Assembly (NCBI RefSeq): GCF_017874415.1 | Contig: NZ_JAGGLM010000012.1 | Span: 1-64,000 of the forward strand | Source of the DNA: Clostridium algifaecis | GTDB lineage: Bacteria > Bacillota > Clostridia > Clostridiales > Clostridiaceae | Length of the DNA: 64,000 nucleotides | Direction: 5' to 3' | Shown: piece by piece, positions 30,672 to 40,069 of the stretch | Position numbering within the stretch: position 1 is the stretch's first letter | How the letters are laid out: each line of letters opens with the position of its first letter | Made by a program: the position numbers and the translations under genes | The notes under the pieces: generated by a model | The model's input: the letters and a program-made list of their open reading frames with translations, nothing else | What the model was told of the DNA's origin: nothing | Database searches by the model: none

Positions 30672-30709
30672 AGTGAAATGTGCACAGTTCACTTTTATAG
30701 TTTTATTAT
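30672..30709 (+). promoter_or_regulatory. Promoter and operator-like dyad of pdxST
   Basis: A dyad AGTGAA-N2-GTGCAC-N2-TTCACT (30672-30693) overlaps a candidate promoter: TGCACA (30681-30686), a 17-bp spacer, and TATTAT (30704-30709). The ATG of pdxS is 35 bp downstream. The dyad suggests a dimeric repressor, identity unknown. Confidence 0.6.
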
Positions 30710-30743
30710 ACACCAAAAATTAATTATACAAGGAGAAAATATT

Positions 30744-31613
30744 ATGGGACAATATGAAATAAATAAAAATTTAGCTCAGATGTTAAAGGGCGGAGTAATA
30801 ATGGATGTTGTAAATAAGGAACAAGCTGTAATTGCTGAAAAAGCAGGAGCTTGTGCAGTTATGGCACTTGAAAGAGTTCCATCAGATATAAGAAAACAAG
30901 GCGGAGTTGCAAGGATGTCAGATCCAAAAATGATAAAAGAGATACAGGAAGCCGTATCAATACCTGTTATGGCAAAAGTTAGAATAGGACACTTTGTTGA
31001 AGCTCAGGTACTTCAACAGTTAAATATAGATTTTATAGACGAAAGTGAAGTTTTGACTCCTGCAGACAATTCCTATCACATAAACAAATGGGATTTCAAG
31101 GTACCTTTTGTATGCGGTGCAAGAAACCTGGGAGAAGCTCTCAGAAGAATAGGCGAAGGTGCTTCCATGATAAGGACAAAAGGTGAGGCTGGAACCGGAA
31201 ATGTTGTTGAAGCTGTAACTCATATGAGAACTATGGTAGATGACATAGCAAGGGTTAAAAGTGCGAAAAAAGAGGAACTTATGACAATTGCAAAAGATTT
31301 TCAGGCACCTTATGATTTAATAAAATTTGTGTGGGAAAATGGTAAACTTCCTGTAGTAAATTTTGCAGCAGGTGGAATTGCAACACCAGCAGACGCAGCA
31401 CTTATGATGCAGCTCGGAGCTGAAGGTGTATTTGTAGGTTCTGGAATATTCAAATCAGAAAATCCAGAAAAGAGAGCCAATGCCATAGTACTTGCTACAA
31501 CATATTACAATGATCCTAAAAAAATTGAGGAAGTTTCAGAAGATATAGGTGATGCAATGCCAGGACTTGAAATAGATAACTTAAATGAAAAATATGCAGA
31601 GCGAGGCTGGTAG
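30744..31613 (+). CDS. pdxS: Pyridoxal 5'-phosphate synthase subunit PdxS
   Basis: PdxS condenses ribose 5-phosphate, glyceraldehyde 3-phosphate and ammonia to PLP. The 289-residue TIM barrel is very conserved: [28 protein letters not shown], the catalytic lysines in MAKVRIGHF and [19 protein letters not shown], and [34 protein letters not shown] broken across beta strands 7-8. The longest frame begins 22 codons earlier, inside the operator. The ATG at 30744 follows AAGGAG and is chosen. It is followed 2 bp later by pdxT, its glutaminase partner. Confidence 0.98.
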   Translation: MGQYEINKNLAQMLKGGVIMDVVNKEQAVIAEKAGACAVMALERVPSDIRKQGGVARMSDPKMIKEIQEAVSIPVMAKVRIGHFVEAQVLQQLNIDFIDESEVLTPADNSYHINKWDFKVPFVCGARNLGEALRRIGEGASMIRTKGEAGTGNVVEAVTHMRTMVDDIARVKSAKKEELMTIAKDFQAPYDLIKFVWENGKLPVVNFAAGGIATPADAALMMQLGAEGVFVGSGIFKSENPEKRANAIVLATTYYNDPKKIEEVSEDIGDAMPGLEIDNLNEKYAERGW

Positions 31614-31615
31614 TC

Positions 31616-32197
31616 ATGAAAATCGGAATACTTTCCTTTCAAGGAGGAGTAATAGAGCATATAAAGCATATTGAAGCTCTTAACTCTTCTGCAGTTGAAA
31701 TAAAAAATCCAGATCAGCTTGACGATATCGATGGAATAATACTTCCCGGAGGAGAAAGTACAACTATAGGAAAACTTCTAAAAGATACAAATATGATGAT
31801 ACCTCTAAGGGAAAAAATATTAAATGGTCTTCCTGTATGGGGAACCTGTGCAGGTATGATATTACTCGCAAACAATATAGAAAATTCAGATAAAAGTTAC
31901 TTAAGGGTAATAGATATTACAGTAAGGCGAAATGCATATGGAAGCCAGATTGACAGTTTTTCAGAAAATGCATTAATTAAAGATGTATCTCCACATAAAA
32001 TACCTCTTGTATTTATAAGAGCTCCTTTTATTACAAGACTAGGCTCTGATGTAGAGAGTTTATGCAAAGTAAATGGAAATACAGTTGCCGCAAAATATAA
32101 AAATATTCTGGTAACTTCATTTCACCCTGAGCTTACAGAAAATTTAGATTTTCATAAATATTTTTTATCACAATGCAGGCAGTTAGTTAAGAGTTAA
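31616..32197 (+). CDS. pdxT: Pyridoxal 5'-phosphate synthase glutaminase subunit PdxT
   Basis: PdxT hydrolyses glutamine and feeds ammonia to PdxS. The class I amidotransferase triad is visible: Cys in [12 protein letters not shown], and His and Glu in [25 protein letters not shown] and [14 protein letters not shown] are PdxT hallmarks. The 193-residue length is normal. Its start is 2 bp after the pdxS stop codon, so translation is coupled, and a hairpin terminator follows. Confidence 0.97.
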   Translation: MKIGILSFQGGVIEHIKHIEALNSSAVEIKNPDQLDDIDGIILPGGESTTIGKLLKDTNMMIPLREKILNGLPVWGTCAGMILLANNIENSDKSYLRVIDITVRRNAYGSQIDSFSENALIKDVSPHKIPLVFIRAPFITRLGSDVESLCKVNGNTVAAKYKNILVTSFHPELTENLDFHKYFLSQCRQLVKS

Positions 32198-32204
32198 TAA
32201 TTAA

Positions 32205-32245
32205 GGAGAGTCGACAATTCGTTCGGCTCTCCAATTTTTATTTTT
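32205..32245 (+). terminator. Rho-independent terminator of pdxST
   Basis: GGAGAG (32205-32210) pairs with CTCTCC (32227-32232), followed by AATTTTTATTTTTT. It lies just after the pdxT stop codon. Confidence 0.85.
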
Positions 32246-32346
32246 TCATTCAACTGAAATAATCGGAATAACATTTATTTTTGTTGTGGTATAAATGTCT
32301 CTATTTTATAATTTTCAAATTCCATGTTTATGTCGCCCCACAAATT

Positions 32347-32388
32347 AGTTAATAATTAATAGTTAATAATTAATAGTTAATAATTTTA
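32347..32388. repeat. Three tandem copies of a 14-bp AT repeat
   Basis: The unit AGTTAATAATTAAT occurs twice exactly (32347-32360, 32361-32374) and a third time in part up to the DUF1002 stop codon. Related stretches occur after pdxT (32193-32204) and after larE (41475-41494). Confidence 0.7.
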
Positions 32389-33264
32389 GAAAAGATTTGA
32401 GAAGAAATTTGCAATGGAATCCATAAATTTGCTAAAAAATCCCTTTGCTTGTTGTGCCTGTTCACTGCCTATAGCTCCTTTGAGCTTACTTGACACATCA
32501 TTTAATTGTCCCTTTAAATCTCCAAAATTCAAGTTTAATCCATTTATTTTGTTCATAAGTGAAGTTAACTTGTCAATATCCTGTGAACTCAAGTTAAGAT
32601 TATAATTATTAGTTACATTTTCAACTATCTTCCTTACTTCTGCATCATCTTTAGGTTTGTCCTGAATTACCTGCTTCTTAATGTCATTTACAACCCCTGC
32701 AGCCTTATCTTTTCCTATCTTTTGTCCAAGATCTCCAGTAGTCATAAGTTCATCATTTGCTACTTTCTTTTTATTTTCATCAATTTTGCTGCCAGCACTG
32801 CTGTTTTCAAATCCCTTTAGAATTCCTGTAAGTGCTGCGGTACCTGATACATTAAAAGGTGCAGCTGCTTTAACATTTGCATTTTTTATTCCAGCTGTTA
32901 TAAGTGCATTTTTTATCATACTGCTGCTTACCCAGTATATATTATTAGTTGTTACATTCAATCCACCACTTGAAGTAGGCTCCACATAGGCACAGGATAT
33001 AGATTTTGTACCTATCTGATCACTGCTTGCTACATCACTCAGATATTTTTTTTCTTCATCTATGTTAACTTCTATTACATTAGCTTCCTGTCTGCTAACT
33101 CCAAAATATTTGAGCATTTGCTCCTTTTGTGCGTCTGTAAGATTTCCACCTAAAGTTACAACTTTATAAGCATCTGCATGAACAACATTTCCTGAAAGTG
33201 GTGATATTATGCATACAGCCATAAGCAGCACAATTAATTTAGTAAAAATTGTTTTTATCTTCAT
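32386..33264 (-). CDS. Secreted DUF1002 protein
   Basis: A 292-residue exported protein. The N terminus is a signal peptide: basic start, hydrophobic KLIVLLMAVCIISPLSG, probable cleavage after VVHADA. The rest matches DUF1002 (YKVVTLGGNLTDAQKEQML, then EKKYLSD, SCAYVEPTSSGGLNVTTNN, KAAAPFNVSGTAALTGILKGFE), a Bacillota family of unknown function. The C-terminal 70 residues form a helical region ending in hydrophobic FFSKFMDSIANFFSNLF, which might touch a membrane. It lies 31 bp downstream of proA on the same strand; a link to proline synthesis is not implied. Confidence 0.85.
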   Translation of the reverse strand: MKIKTIFTKLIVLLMAVCIISPLSGNVVHADAYKVVTLGGNLTDAQKEQMLKYFGVSRQEANVIEVNIDEEKKYLSDVASSDQIGTKSISCAYVEPTSSGGLNVTTNNIYWVSSSMIKNALITAGIKNANVKAAAPFNVSGTAALTGILKGFENSSAGSKIDENKKKVANDELMTTGDLGQKIGKDKAAGVVNDIKKQVIQDKPKDDAEVRKIVENVTNNYNLNLSSQDIDKLTSLMNKINGLNLNFGDLKGQLNDVSSKLKGAIGSEQAQQAKGFFSKFMDSIANFFSNLF

Positions 33265-33295
33265 AGTTCAAAACTCCCTTATAATTTATTATAAA

Positions 33296-34552
33296 TTATT
33301 CTCTTATCTGTCCATCTCCATAAATTATATATTTTGATGTTGTAAGTTCATTCAGTCCCATAGGTCCTCTTGCATGAAGTTTTTGGGTGCTTATTCCTAT
33401 TTCTCCTCCAAATCCAAACTGTCCTCCATCTGTAAACCTTGAAGAAGCATTTACATAAACTGCTGCCGCATCCACTTCCTTTAAGAATTTTTCAGAATTA
33501 AAGTAATTGTTTGTCACAATAACTTCAGAATGCTTAGTTCCATATTTATATATATGTTCTATTGCATCATCTATAGAAGGTACAACTTTAATTGCCAGTA
33601 TCAGATCTAAAAATTCAGTTGCCCAATCATCATCTGTTGCAGGAAGTATATCTTCTACAATTTTTCTTGTAATATCACAGCCTCTTATTTCAACATTCAA
33701 GGCTTTTAATCTTTGACACATATGTGGAAGAAATTTATCTGCAATATCCTTATGCACAAGAAGTGTTTCCATTGCATTACAAACTCCCGGTCTTTGAGTT
33801 TTGGCATTTATGACTATATTCTCTGCCATTTCAAAATCAGCATCGCTGTCTACATATACATGACAATTTCCAAGTCCCGTTTCTATTACAGGCACTGTAG
33901 AATTCTTTACTACATTCTTTATAAGACCTGCTCCGCCTCTTGGTATGAGAACGTCTATATATTCATTTAATTTCATCATGACTTCTACGGATTCTCTGTC
34001 TGTTATGTCTATAAACTGTATTGCTCCCTTTTCAATTCCAGATTCTTCACAAGCTTTTGATATTACATTATATATTGCAATATTTGAATTTATTGCCTCA
34101 CTTCCGCCCTTTAATATAACTGCATTTCCTGATTTTATGCACAGTGCTGCTGCATCTACCGTAACGTTAGGTCTTGCCTCATAAATAATGCCTATAGTTC
34201 CAAGTGGAACTCTCATTTTTCCTATTCTTATTCCATTTGGCCTTTTCCACATTTTTGTTACCTCTCCCACTGGATCTGGTAATGCTGCCGTATCATTCAA
34301 TGTATTTGCCATATTCTCTATTCTTTTATCATCTAACATAAGTCTATCAATTAGTGATTCTGAAATACCTTTATTTCTGGCATTTTTTACATCCTTTTTA
34401 TTCTCATCTATTATATAATCACTATTTTTCAAAAGTGCTTTTCCCATATTTAAAAGTGCTTTGTTTTTAGCTAAAGTACCTGTATATGAGAGCTTTCTTG
34501 AAGCATTTTTAGCAAGTCTGCATTTTTCTATAACATATTTTTTTATATCCAT
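33296..34552 (-). CDS. proA: Gamma-glutamyl phosphate reductase
   Basis: ProA reduces gamma-glutamyl phosphate to glutamate semialdehyde with NADPH, step 2 of proline synthesis. The 418 residues show the aldehyde dehydrogenase-like fold with GTIGIIYEARPNVTVDAAALCIKSGN, the catalytic cysteine in TQRPGVCNAMETLLVH, and the C-terminal FGGEIGISTQKLHARGPMGL. Length is standard. It lies 29 bp downstream of proB in the same operon. Confidence 0.98.
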   Translation of the reverse strand: MDIKKYVIEKCRLAKNASRKLSYTGTLAKNKALLNMGKALLKNSDYIIDENKKDVKNARNKGISESLIDRLMLDDKRIENMANTLNDTAALPDPVGEVTKMWKRPNGIRIGKMRVPLGTIGIIYEARPNVTVDAAALCIKSGNAVILKGGSEAINSNIAIYNVISKACEESGIEKGAIQFIDITDRESVEVMMKLNEYIDVLIPRGGAGLIKNVVKNSTVPVIETGLGNCHVYVDSDADFEMAENIVINAKTQRPGVCNAMETLLVHKDIADKFLPHMCQRLKALNVEIRGCDITRKIVEDILPATDDDWATEFLDLILAIKVVPSIDDAIEHIYKYGTKHSEVIVTNNYFNSEKFLKEVDAAAVYVNASSRFTDGGQFGFGGEIGISTQKLHARGPMGLNELTTSKYIIYGDGQIRE

Positions 34553-34581
34553 TATAATCCATCCTTTTCAATTAACAGTTT

Positions 34582-35427
34582 TTAGCTGTTCTTCTTAGCT
34601 ACAAACAGGGTTCCCACATTTTCACATGAAATTACATTTCTTATTATATCCCTAACTTCTCCATTTGCAATTATCATGGATACACCATTCGAAGTTGCAA
34701 TTTTTGCAGCTTTTATTTTTGTTGCCATGCCTCCTGTGCCAAGCTCACTGCCTGCTCCCCCAGCACATCCTACTATTTTATCGTCTATTTGCATAACTTC
34801 ATCTATTAAAACAGCGTTTGGATTGTCTTTTGGGTTATCATTATAAAGTCCATCTATATCAGATAAAAGTATTAATAAATCTGCACCTATAATAGATGCA
34901 ACTCTAGCAGATAAAGTGTCATTATCTCCAAATTTAATTTCGTCTACAACTATGGCATCATTTTCATTTACTATAGGTATAACTCCCCTCTCAAGCAAAA
35001 CCGAGAAAGTATTTTTAGCATTCAAAAGCCTGTCCTTATGAGATATATCTTCCCTGGTAATAAGTATCTGTCCTACAGTTTTTCCATATTCTGAAAAAAA
35101 CTTTTCGTAAGTATTCATAAGTATTCCCTGCCCTACAGCAGCAGCAGCCTGATTTTCAGGAATATCTTTTGGTTTTTCCTTTAAACCTAATTTTCCTATT
35201 CCTGCACCTATAGCACCTGAAGTAACAACAACTACTTCCTTCCCGGAACTTTGTAAATCGGCAATTTGTCTTACTAAATGTTCTACCATGTATAGATTTA
35301 AAAGTCCATTTTTATATGTCAGAGTTGATGTTCCAACCTTGATTACTATTCTTTTGGCACCCTCTATATATTTCTGTCTATCATTCATGATTGTATAATT
35401 TTGATTGTACCCCTGCAGCACATTCAT
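34582..35427 (-). CDS. proB: Glutamate 5-kinase (no PUA domain)
   Basis: ProB phosphorylates glutamate, the first and feedback-controlled step of proline synthesis. The amino-acid-kinase fold shows [56 protein letters not shown] and the C-terminal [16 protein letters not shown]. At 281 residues it lacks the C-terminal PUA domain found in the E. coli enzyme; shorter forms are known. The first ATG (35427) is only 3 nt after AAAGGAG. A GTG two codons later (35421) has better spacing, and an internal ATG ([10 protein letters not shown]) is also possible. It is divergent from proC. Confidence 0.95.
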   Translation of the reverse strand: MNVLQGYNQNYTIMNDRQKYIEGAKRIVIKVGTSTLTYKNGLLNLYMVEHLVRQIADLQSSGKEVVVVTSGAIGAGIGKLGLKEKPKDIPENQAAAAVGQGILMNTYEKFFSEYGKTVGQILITREDISHKDRLLNAKNTFSVLLERGVIPIVNENDAIVVDEIKFGDNDTLSARVASIIGADLLILLSDIDGLYNDNPKDNPNAVLIDEVMQIDDKIVGCAGGAGSELGTGGMATKIKAAKIATSNGVSMIIANGEVRDIIRNVISCENVGTLFVAKKNS

Positions 35428-35526
35428 TAACTCCTTTTATAATTTTAGTGTATAATTGAATATAGTATACATCTATTCTAAAAATTATATCATAAAAATT
35501 TATAAGTTTTCAAGGAGTGTTGACTA

Positions 35527-36336
35527 ATGGACAGTAAGCTCGGTTTAATTGGATGCGGAAATATGGCACAAGCTATTATAGGTGGAGTTGTAAACTCTGG
35601 AACTATCTCACCTAAGAACATAGTTGTAAGTAACCCATCTGATGGTAAATTAATAAGTGTAAAAGATAAATACAAAGTTCTGACAACTAACGACAATACA
35701 TATACAGCTAAAAATTCTGACATAATTATACTTTCTGTAAAGCCTAATAAATATCCTGAAGTAATTGCTGAAATTAAAGATTGTGTAAAATCAGATGTGA
35801 TAATTGTTACAATTGCTGCAGGCATTACTATAGAAAAAACAAAATCACTATTTGGTAAAGATATAAAAATTGCAAGGACTATGCCAAATACACCTGCAAT
35901 GGTTCAGGAAGCTATGACTGCTATATGTTTTGGAAATAATTTAGACGACAAGAACAAAGAACAGGTTTCAGCTATATTTAACAGTCTTGGTGAATCTGAA
36001 ATTGTCGATGAAAAATTAATGGATGTTGTAACAGGTGTAAGTGGTTCTTCCCCTGCATATGTGTATATGTTTATAGAAGCTATGGCAGATGCAGCAGTGC
36101 TTCAAGGTATGCCAAGAAAAAGTGCTTATAAATTTGCAGCCCAATCGGTACTTGGATCAGCTAAAATGGTTCTAAAAACAGAACTTCATCCAGGTGTATT
36201 AAAGGACAACGTATGTTCTCCCTCAGGGACTACAATTGATGCAGTACGTTCACTTGAAAAAAATAACTTTAGATATGCAGTAATAGATGCTGTAAATACC
36301 TGTACTGAAAAATCAAAACAGATGTCAAAGCAGTAA
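35527..36336 (+). CDS. proC: Pyrroline-5-carboxylate reductase
   Basis: ProC makes proline from pyrroline-5-carboxylate with NAD(P)H, the last step of the pathway started by the divergent proBA. The 269 residues have the Rossmann start KLGLIGCGNMAQAIIGG, TMPNTPAMVQEAM, and the family signature in the C-terminal part (LKDNVCSPSGTTIDAVRSLEK). About 100 bp separates it from proB, so the two promoters are back to back and could share control. Confidence 0.98.
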   Translation: MDSKLGLIGCGNMAQAIIGGVVNSGTISPKNIVVSNPSDGKLISVKDKYKVLTTNDNTYTAKNSDIIILSVKPNKYPEVIAEIKDCVKSDVIIVTIAAGITIEKTKSLFGKDIKIARTMPNTPAMVQEAMTAICFGNNLDDKNKEQVSAIFNSLGESEIVDEKLMDVVTGVSGSSPAYVYMFIEAMADAAVLQGMPRKSAYKFAAQSVLGSAKMVLKTELHPGVLKDNVCSPSGTTIDAVRSLEKNNFRYAVIDAVNTCTEKSKQMSKQ

Positions 36337-36343
36337 TAATTTT

Positions 36344-36390
36344 AATAATGACTGAACCTTCTTTTATAACAAGTTCAGTCATTATTTTTT
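36344..36390. terminator. Bidirectional terminator after proC
   Basis: AATAATGACTGAAC (36344-36357) pairs with GTTCAGTCATTATT (36373-36386) over 14 bp, followed on the plus strand by a run of T. It separates proC from the convergent transglutaminase-like gene. Confidence 0.92.
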
Positions 36391-37649
36391 TAAACAAAAC
36401 CAAATAAACTTGATGTATTGTATCTTCTCTCCATAAGCATTATGTTTCTATAACTGTACTCAGTACCATTAGCCTGAGGATATTCTCCTTTTGTCCAGCT
36501 GTGATCCACTGAAAGTTCCGAATCCGTCAGATTAAAATAGTTATGGGAAATAACATCTGCCCCACTACTTGTTACAGGATCATCCCAGGTAGTATCAACA
36601 TCGTAGTACTGCCCCTGTATTTTGACTACATTCCATGCATGTCCAACCCATGTTCCATCCCCATTATTAGCTTCTCCTATTACCATTGTGTTCTCTATTC
36701 CAGCTGCCGTTAGAAGCCTATACATGGCATCTGCATATCCCTGACAAACTCCAATACCATTTATTAAAACACCATAAGCTGTATAAGAATCAGTCGGCAT
36801 ATTTCCTGTTTCCGCCCTTTGATCATACTTTGTATTATTAACAACATAGTCATGAATTGCCAGCTCTTTTTCATAATCCTTCATATTGGAATCAGTAACA
36901 CTATTAACTACTTTTGAAACTTTTTCCTTTATCAGGTTATCTTTTTTTACCAAATTATCCTTAGTATCGCTGTACTTAAACTCTATACTCATATTTACAG
37001 GACTACTGTAAGTAATAGTACATGAAGCACTTTCATACCATGCTCTTAAATCTGGCGAATCATCCATCACTTTATCTATAACACTCAAACTGTATGTATT
37101 TTTGTCATAATTATTTATATTGACAACTAATTTTGAATCATAATTCGAGAGTGCCTTTTTTAAAGCATTATAATAATCAGTATAACTATTTATATTTATT
37201 GCATTATCATCGCTTGTTGAATCTGTATTAGTTACCACACTGCTAGTTGGTTTTTTAATCTCATCTATCTTGAAATTATACTTGACAGATTGATTTAATG
37301 TATTCCCGTATATATCTTTCAGCCCATTACTTACAGTTAACGTATAACTTTTTCCTTCCACATATGATTCTTTTGGAGAAATCTGGAGTATATTCTTATT
37401 AGCGCTTGAAATATTTAATGCTATATTTGAATTATTGTCATCTTCATAAACTTTGACAAAATCTTTTGCAGAATTTACATCCACATCTTTATTAAAGGTT
37501 ACATTAATTGTCTTATTTGAGTCTGTACTTGTTACTACTCCATTAGTATTCCAAACTTTATAATTTTCATCAGCATAAACAGTTTGTCCCATAAAAAGAA
37601 GTATAAAAATTGAAAACGACAAAATTAGTCCATATACTTTCTTTAACAC
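36390..37649 (-). CDS. Secreted transglutaminase-like protein with N-terminal Ig-like domain
   Basis: A 419-residue exported protein. A signal peptide covers residues 1-26 (hydrophobic LILSFSIFILLFMG, cleavage near VYADE). Residues 35-127 read as a Big_5/SbsA Ig-like domain (ITVTFNKDVD type). The C-terminal part has a transglutaminase-like papain fold with the full triad: C302 in GVCQGYADAMYRLL, H337 in VGHAWNVV and D352 in YDVDTTWDDP. The start is GTG with GGGGGTG upstream. Such proteins act on peptides at the cell surface; whether this is a protease, cross-linker or amidase is unknown. Confidence 0.87.
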   Translation of the reverse strand: MLKKVYGLILSFSIFILLFMGQTVYADENYKVWNTNGVVTSTDSNKTINVTFNKDVDVNSAKDFVKVYEDDNNSNIALNISSANKNILQISPKESYVEGKSYTLTVSNGLKDIYGNTLNQSVKYNFKIDEIKKPTSSVVTNTDSTSDDNAININSYTDYYNALKKALSNYDSKLVVNINNYDKNTYSLSVIDKVMDDSPDLRAWYESASCTITYSSPVNMSIEFKYSDTKDNLVKKDNLIKEKVSKVVNSVTDSNMKDYEKELAIHDYVVNNTKYDQRAETGNMPTDSYTAYGVLINGIGVCQGYADAMYRLLTAAGIENTMVIGEANNGDGTWVGHAWNVVKIQGQYYDVDTTWDDPVTSSGADVISHNYFNLTDSELSVDHSWTKGEYPQANGTEYSYRNIMLMERRYNTSSLFGFV

Positions 37650-37690
37650 AATATCACCCCCAATAAATGCTTTATTAAATAAATTATACC

Positions 37691-38566
37691 TTATTTATTC
37701 AGTAATTCATATAAAACCTGTGTTCCACAATCTCCTTTATTTTCATTTAGTAGTTCATCATATAGTGATTTTGCAAGCTTAAGTCCGGGAGTTTCAAGCT
37801 TCATATCTTTGGCTTCACTTAGTGCTATATTCATATCCTTTATAAAGTGTTTAACATAAAATCCCGGTTCAAAATCACCCTTTGCCATTCTAGGTGCTAA
37901 ATTGCTAAGAGACCAGCTTCCTGCTGCTCCTGTTTCTATACTTTTAAGTACATTTTCAACATTAAGTCCAGCTTTTTTTGCATATACCATAGCTTCGCAT
38001 ACACCCATCATATTTGACGCTATTGCTATCTGATTGCACATTTTAGTATGCTGACCCGCTCCTGCTTGCCCCTGCCATACTATATTTTTTCCCATTAGCT
38101 GAAATATAGGTTTCATTTTTTCGTATATATTTTTATCTCCTCCTACCATAATAGAAAGATTAGCATTTTTTGCACCTACATCCCCTCCAGATACAGGTGC
38201 ATCCAGAGAATATATATTTTTTTCTATGGCAGCATCATAAATTTTCTTTGCAAGAGATGGTTTAGATGTAGTCATGTCAATAATTATACTTCCTGTTTTT
38301 GCATTCTTGATGATTCCATTTTCATTCAAGTATATTTCTTCTACATCTTTAGGATAACCAACTATAGAAATAATGACATCCGATTCTTTTGAAATTTCTT
38401 CTACTGTGTCCTTCCACCTGGCTCCTTTTTTAACTAAATTATCAGCTTTTGACTTGGTCCTATTATATACCAAAAGATTATATCCGCCATTTAATATATT
38501 CATTGCCATACTGTTTCCCATTACACCGGTTCCAATAAATCCAACTGTTATATTATCTCTACTCAT
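37691..38566 (-). CDS. NAD(P)-dependent beta-hydroxyacid dehydrogenase (3-hydroxyisobutyrate dehydrogenase family)
   Basis: The Rossmann motif VGFIGTGVMGNSMA opens the protein, followed by the substrate motif DAPVSGGDVGAKNANLSIMVGG and the catalytic lysine in GAGQHTKMCNQIAIA. Members include tartronate semialdehyde reductase (GarR/GlxR), 3-hydroxyisobutyrate and succinic-semialdehyde reductases; the substrate is not resolvable here. The long frame starts at 38632, but the ATG at 38566 follows AAAGGTGGG and begins right before the Rossmann fold, giving 291 residues. It lies about 70 bp downstream of mntH on the same strand. Confidence 0.88.
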   Translation of the reverse strand: MSRDNITVGFIGTGVMGNSMAMNILNGGYNLLVYNRTKSKADNLVKKGARWKDTVEEISKESDVIISIVGYPKDVEEIYLNENGIIKNAKTGSIIIDMTTSKPSLAKKIYDAAIEKNIYSLDAPVSGGDVGAKNANLSIMVGGDKNIYEKMKPIFQLMGKNIVWQGQAGAGQHTKMCNQIAIASNMMGVCEAMVYAKKAGLNVENVLKSIETGAAGSWSLSNLAPRMAKGDFEPGFYVKHFIKDMNIALSEAKDMKLETPGLKLAKSLYDELLNENKGDCGTQVLYELLNK

Positions 38567-38637
38567 GAATATCCCACCTTTACAACTATATTTATAATAT
38601 ATGATATCTATATTATACATTAACTTACCCAATATTT

Positions 38638-39867
38638 CTAACTTAAAGTGACAACTATGAGTACCACATTTAAAACTATTATTAATGCAGCAATCATAAT
38701 TCCTACAATCTTAGTAGCTAATTTATTAACTAAAACACCCATTAAGTCTTTACGCCTTGCAATATATAATAATTGAATAATCGGAAAGGGAAGTATAAAA
38801 CTAAGAACTACCTGACTTAAGACAAGAGCTTTCATAGGATCAAAGCCCATAAATATTATTATCATAGCTGGAGCCATAGTAATTAATCTTCTTACATTCA
38901 CAGGTATGCTTAAATTCACAAACCCTCTCATAATAACCTGACCTGCCATAGTTCCAACTGCTGAAGAAGATAGTCCTGAAGCTAAAAGTGCAATTCCAAA
39001 AGCAGCACTTGAAAGTGAACCTAAGAGAGGCTGAAGTGACTTATGCGCTTCTTCTATTGTATTTACCTGCATGCCATTTTTATAAAATACTGCAGCAGAA
39101 ACTATAACCATTGCAGCATTAACTATAAATGCTATATTCATGGCTAATGCTATATCTAGCTTTTCCATTTTTAGATGATTTAATTTTTCATCACCATAAA
39201 AATTATTTTTTCTATACTGCACTAGTTCTGAATGCAAGTAAATTACATGCGGCATAACTGTAGCTCCAAGCATACCAACTGCAATCAAAAGATCTTTATT
39301 ACCGGATATCATTGGCACCACAGTATGTATTGCTATGGTGCCAAAATCAGGTTTTGCCAGAAACAATTCAATTACATATGCTATACATATAATAGATACA
39401 AGTACTCCTATTATAATTTCTACAATTCTCTGTCCATATTTTTGTGTATAACATATAAATAATGTTATTATGCCAGTTAATATTCCAGCATATACAAGTG
39501 GAATTCCAAATAGCAAATATAATCCTAACGCGCCTCCAAAAAATTCCGCTAAATCCGTCGCCATGGCCCCTATTTCAGCAATTATCCAAAAAAAATAATT
39601 TATGGATTTCGGAAAAAATTTAGAACATAACTGTGGAAGATTGCACCCTGTAGCTATACCAACTTTGGCTGACATTGTTTGAAGAAATATTGCTGCTATA
39701 TTACTCCACACGACAACCCATATAAGTTCATAACTAAATGTGGAACCAGCTGTAATATTAGTTGCAAAGTTTCCAGGATCAATATATGCTACACTAATAA
39801 TAAAAGCTGGTCCTAAGAATTTAGACATTGTTTTAAATCTAACTCTTATGTTTAGTTCTGATTCCAT
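38638..39867 (-). CDS. mntH: Nramp-family divalent metal (Mn2+/Fe2+) transporter
   Basis: A proton-coupled manganese importer with about 11 membrane helices in 409 residues. The metal-site motifs are DPGNFATNI in helix 1 (Asp, Asn ligands) and the helix 6 motif AxxMPH in GATVMPHVIYLHSEL (Met, His). ATG follows CAAGGAG. It is divergent from an MntR-type regulator across a 200-bp region with a DtxR-like dyad, so repression by Mn2+-loaded MntR is likely. Confidence 0.95.
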   Translation of the reverse strand: MESELNIRVRFKTMSKFLGPAFIISVAYIDPGNFATNITAGSTFSYELIWVVVWSNIAAIFLQTMSAKVGIATGCNLPQLCSKFFPKSINYFFWIIAEIGAMATDLAEFFGGALGLYLLFGIPLVYAGILTGIITLFICYTQKYGQRIVEIIIGVLVSIICIAYVIELFLAKPDFGTIAIHTVVPMISGNKDLLIAVGMLGATVMPHVIYLHSELVQYRKNNFYGDEKLNHLKMEKLDIALAMNIAFIVNAAMVIVSAAVFYKNGMQVNTIEEAHKSLQPLLGSLSSAAFGIALLASGLSSSAVGTMAGQVIMRGFVNLSIPVNVRRLITMAPAMIIIFMGFDPMKALVLSQVVLSFILPFPIIQLLYIARRKDLMGVLVNKLATKIVGIMIAALIIVLNVVLIVVTLS

Positions 39868-39962
39868 TTTTTATTCACTCCTTGTTTATTGGACAATTAG
39901 AAATTCACAGTGAACAATTTTCCATCATAAAGTAAAAAAGATTGTTAACTGAGTACAAGTAT

Positions 39963-39978
39963 ATTAACCTAAGCTAAT
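39963..39978. promoter_or_regulatory. Candidate MntR/DtxR-type operator between mntH and mntR
   Basis: The imperfect palindrome TTAACCTAAGCTAA (39964-39977) matches its own reverse complement at 10 of 14 positions, with one more flanking pair. It resembles the DtxR-class TTAGGTTAGC half-site pattern and lies about 97 bp upstream of mntH. Confidence 0.45.
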
Positions 39979-40069
39979 TATTTATATTAATAAATTATGT
40001 GTGCCCATATAAAATTGTTACAATATGTAATTTTATTTTTTATCGATCATATAATTTACTAAGGACTAT

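Noticed and set aside
34582-35427. ProB lacking a PUA domain as a truncation
   Set aside because: The kinase domain is complete and short ProB forms are known, so it is not a broken gene.
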